A stretch of DNA of 8,125 nt, from positions 1-8,125 of the forward strand of contig JAPPFO010000137.1 of NCBI GenBank assembly GCA_028875175.1, in the 5' to 3' direction. The notes below the pieces were generated by a model. It did not search any database and was not told the DNA's origin. It saw nothing but the letters and a program-made list of their open reading frames with translations. The translations under genes and the position numbers were made by a program. The DNA comes from Chloroflexota bacterium (GTDB taxonomy: Bacteria > Chloroflexota > UBA11872). Numbering within the stretch: position 1 is the first letter of the stretch; each line of letters opens with the position of its first letter. Shown one piece after another: positions 6,675-8,125 of the stretch.

Positions 6675-7840
6675 GCTTCAACCCAACCGCCGACGGGGTC
6701 ACGTCCAGCGTCGCGCTGCCAACGGACCAGCGGGTGGCCGCGGTATTCCTGCGGAAGGTGGACCCGACGGCCGGTCACATGCGACTCCCAGGCGGCAAAC
6801 ACCATCTCCTGAGCCGCCCGCCCCTGCCTGCCGCTGGACGCGTGGTCCCGATCCTCCCGGATGGCCTCGACCATCTCCCTATACATGCCCACCAGCGGAC
6901 GGAGCAGAGCCTCGCGTCGATCGATTGGGTGTCCATCGGCGCCAAACTCCTCGGCGGGTACCGCAATCCGCTCGTAGCTGTGCCCCAGGGCCGGGGTCAT
7001 GTACGGTCCTCGGAATCTCCAGATCGAGTACGGAATCTCGCCACGGATGATCACCTGACCCTCGCTGCCGATCAGATCGATACCGGAGCCAAGCCCCTTG
7101 AACGGCAGATGCGGCCACTGACCTAGTAGGGATCGAATCAGCACGCCATTGGCGGCCCCAAAGCGAATGTCCGCTTTATCGCCGAGGAGTGGTCCTTCCT
7201 CGCGCTGGTCCGGCCGACCCTCGTCGCTGCTGAGGTGAACATCATCCAGGCCGGCCAGCCGGCCTCCGGCGGTGAAGTCGGCCGTGCACCACTCGACATC
7301 TCCAACGAATATGCGAGCCCAGTCGAAAAAATGCGTCCCGACTTCCATCAGCTCGTAGGCGGCGGTCCGTCCGCTGGTGAAGTGAATCTCGATGGCCACC
7401 AGCTCTCCAAACCCCCAGCTTTCCTGCATGAGGATCTTGGCCACGGCATTGAATGGGCTGACGCGCCGTTGGTGATTGATCGCCAGCTTCACGCCCGCGT
7501 CGTCGCACGCGTCAACCATGCGGTCGCAGTCACGGAGGGTCAGCGCCATGGGCTTCTCGCACAGCACGTGCACGCCGGCCTCGGCCGCTTCCAGCGTTGG
7601 CTCGACGTGATGCGGTCCCTGCGTGGCTACGATCGCCATGTCCAGGTTGGCTCGGCGGCACATCTCGCCGCAGCTGGCGTAGCGATCAAAGGGTCCGTAG
7701 CGCGCACTGAACGCTTCGGCCGCCTCCGGGCGAATGTCGGCCACCGCTACGAGGTCCATGTCATCCGCCCACAGCAGGGCCTCCGCATGATTCCCCGCCA
7801 TCTGGCCGCAGCCCGCAATTCCGACTCGAAATGGCGCCAT
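6671..7840 (-). CDS. Gfo/Idh/MocA family oxidoreductase, canonical
   Basis: A 389-residue NAD(P)-dependent dehydrogenase of the Gfo/Idh/MocA family. The Rossmann half opens with GIAGCGQMAGNH (glycine-rich loop at 10-15) and a second-strand Asp in AVADIRPE (D35), which hints at NAD rather than NADP. The catalytic-lysine motif is VLCEKP (K96), and the substrate-site block is YELMEVGTHFFDW (H170, D173), with Glu166 in the usual Asp place. Members oxidise or reduce hydroxyls of sugars, sugar acids or inositols in the cytoplasm. The ATG at 7840 lies 4 bases after the ABC permease stop, and its AAAGGG site is formed by the permease's last two codons. The 3' end overlaps the next gene by 4 bases. 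Position after a CUT1 permease suggests that it acts on the imported compound; its identity is not visible. Confidence 0.94.
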   Translation of the reverse strand: MAPFRVGIAGCGQMAGNHAEALLWADDMDLVAVADIRPEAAEAFSARYGPFDRYASCGEMCRRANLDMAIVATQGPHHVEPTLEAAEAGVHVLCEKPMALTLRDCDRMVDACDDAGVKLAINHQRRVSPFNAVAKILMQESWGFGELVAIEIHFTSGRTAAYELMEVGTHFFDWARIFVGDVEWCTADFTAGGRLAGLDDVHLSSDEGRPDQREEGPLLGDKADIRFGAANGVLIRSLLGQWPHLPFKGLGSGIDLIGSEGQVIIRGEIPYSIWRFRGPYMTPALGHSYERIAVPAEEFGADGHPIDRREALLRPLVGMYREMVEAIREDRDHASSGRQGRAAQEMVFAAWESHVTGRRVHLPQEYRGHPLVRWQRDAGRDPVGGWVEA

Positions 7841-7844
7841 ACAG

Positions 7845-8125
7845 CTACCCTTTGATTCCTGTCAGCGCGACGCCCCTGATAAACGTGCGCTGCGTAAAGA
7901 AAAACACGATCACAATCGGCAGCATGGCCGCCGTTGATGCGGCCATCATCAACTCCCAAAACGTGCCGCTGTATTGCGACACTAAGAATCGCAGCCCTAA
8001 CGCTACCGTGAAGTTCTCCATCGAACTCAGGTAGATCAGCGGATCGAGAAACTCATTCCAATGTCCGATAAATGCAAACAAAGCGACCGTAGCAACTGCC
8101 GGTTTCGAGAGCGGCACGGCGATCT
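7845..8125 (-). CDS. CUT1-type (MalG-like) carbohydrate ABC transporter permease, C-terminal part
   Basis: Only the last 92 residues are in the window; the gene continues past 8125. The visible part starts inside the EAA cytoplasmic loop (VPLSKPAVATVALF), which contacts the ATPase. A membrane segment with the conserved GHWNEFLDPLIYL pattern follows, then another (AASTAAMLPIVIVFFFTQRT), and the family's ending FIRGVALTGIKG. An in-frame GTG at 8117-8115 is a Val codon within the EAA loop, not a start. This is the inner-membrane subunit equivalent to MalG/UgpE of sugar importers. By family custom a second permease and a solute-binding protein should lie further right on this strand. It heads the visible part of the operon and points to a carbohydrate-like substrate for the enzymes downstream. 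Confidence 0.93.
   Translation of the reverse strand, partial: IAVPLSKPAVATVALFAFIGHWNEFLDPLIYLSSMENFTVALGLRFLVSQYSGTFWELMMAASTAAMLPIVIVFFFTQRTFIRGVALTGIKG
7848..7853 (-). promoter_or_regulatory. Ribosome binding site of the canonical oxidoreductase, inside the permease gene
   Basis: AAAGGG on the minus strand is both the last two sense codons (Lys-Gly) of the permease and a Shine-Dalgarno site 7 bases before the oxidoreductase ATG at 7840. This arrangement implies translational coupling. Confidence 0.7.

Noticed and set aside
8115..8117. GTG as the start codon of a 90-residue protein at the right edge
   Set aside because: The frame is open to the window end, and the residues around it (IAVPLSKPA) are the conserved EAA loop in the middle of an ABC permease, so the gene is truncated by the window rather than short.

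Overview
The window is about 8.1 kb of GC-rich bacterial chromosome. Genes are packed almost wall to wall, and no stretch over 300 bases lacks a gene. Good Shine-Dalgarno sites, short gaps, a 4-base ATGA overlap and a TTG start all point to a bacterium. The mix of a DegT-type aminotransferase, membrane fatty acid desaturases, paired Gfo/Idh/MocA oxidoreductases, an M20 amidohydrolase and a carbohydrate ABC permease fits a free-living or host-associated heterotroph, perhaps from an uncultivated lineage. No gene here fixes the phylum. I see no tRNA, rRNA, CRISPR array, insertion sequence, phage gene or replication origin.

Left part, plus strand. (1) A PLP-dependent DegT/DnrJ/EryC1/StrS aminotransferase, cut off at its 5' end by the window edge, runs to 1284. 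Its third codon positions are almost all C. (2) A 112-base gap carries a possible promoter, a small hairpin and a clear ribosome binding site. (3) Two tandem paralogous membrane fatty acid desaturases follow (1397-2545 and 2598-3743). Both have intact di-iron histidine boxes. The copies are mosaic: near-identical DNA in the 3' third and around the second histidine box, but strong divergence in the membrane segments. (4) A small SRPBCC/AHSA1-like protein (3748-4215) starts on TTG, 4 bases after the second desaturase stop. These last three genes look like one operon for lipid or other hydrophobic-substrate modification.

Right part, minus strand. Read in transcription order from the right edge: the C-terminal end of a CUT1-type (MalG-like) sugar ABC permease (7845-8125, partial), a canonical Gfo/Idh/MocA oxidoreductase (6671-7840), a second, atypical one (5577-6674), and an M20D-type metal-dependent amidohydrolase (4212-5540). 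Gaps are +4, -4 and +36 bases, so this is almost certainly one transcript and a catabolic module: import of a sugar-like compound, redox steps on its carbon skeleton, and hydrolysis of an amide bond. The substrate cannot be read from the sequence.

The two gene sets converge and touch: their stop codons interlock in the four bases TTAG at 4212-4215, leaving no intergenic space for a terminator.

The most notable observations are the mosaic divergence of the desaturase pair, the loss of family-defining residues in one of the two oxidoreductases, and the codon-usage break after the aminotransferase. I do not see a clearly new defence or mobile system.
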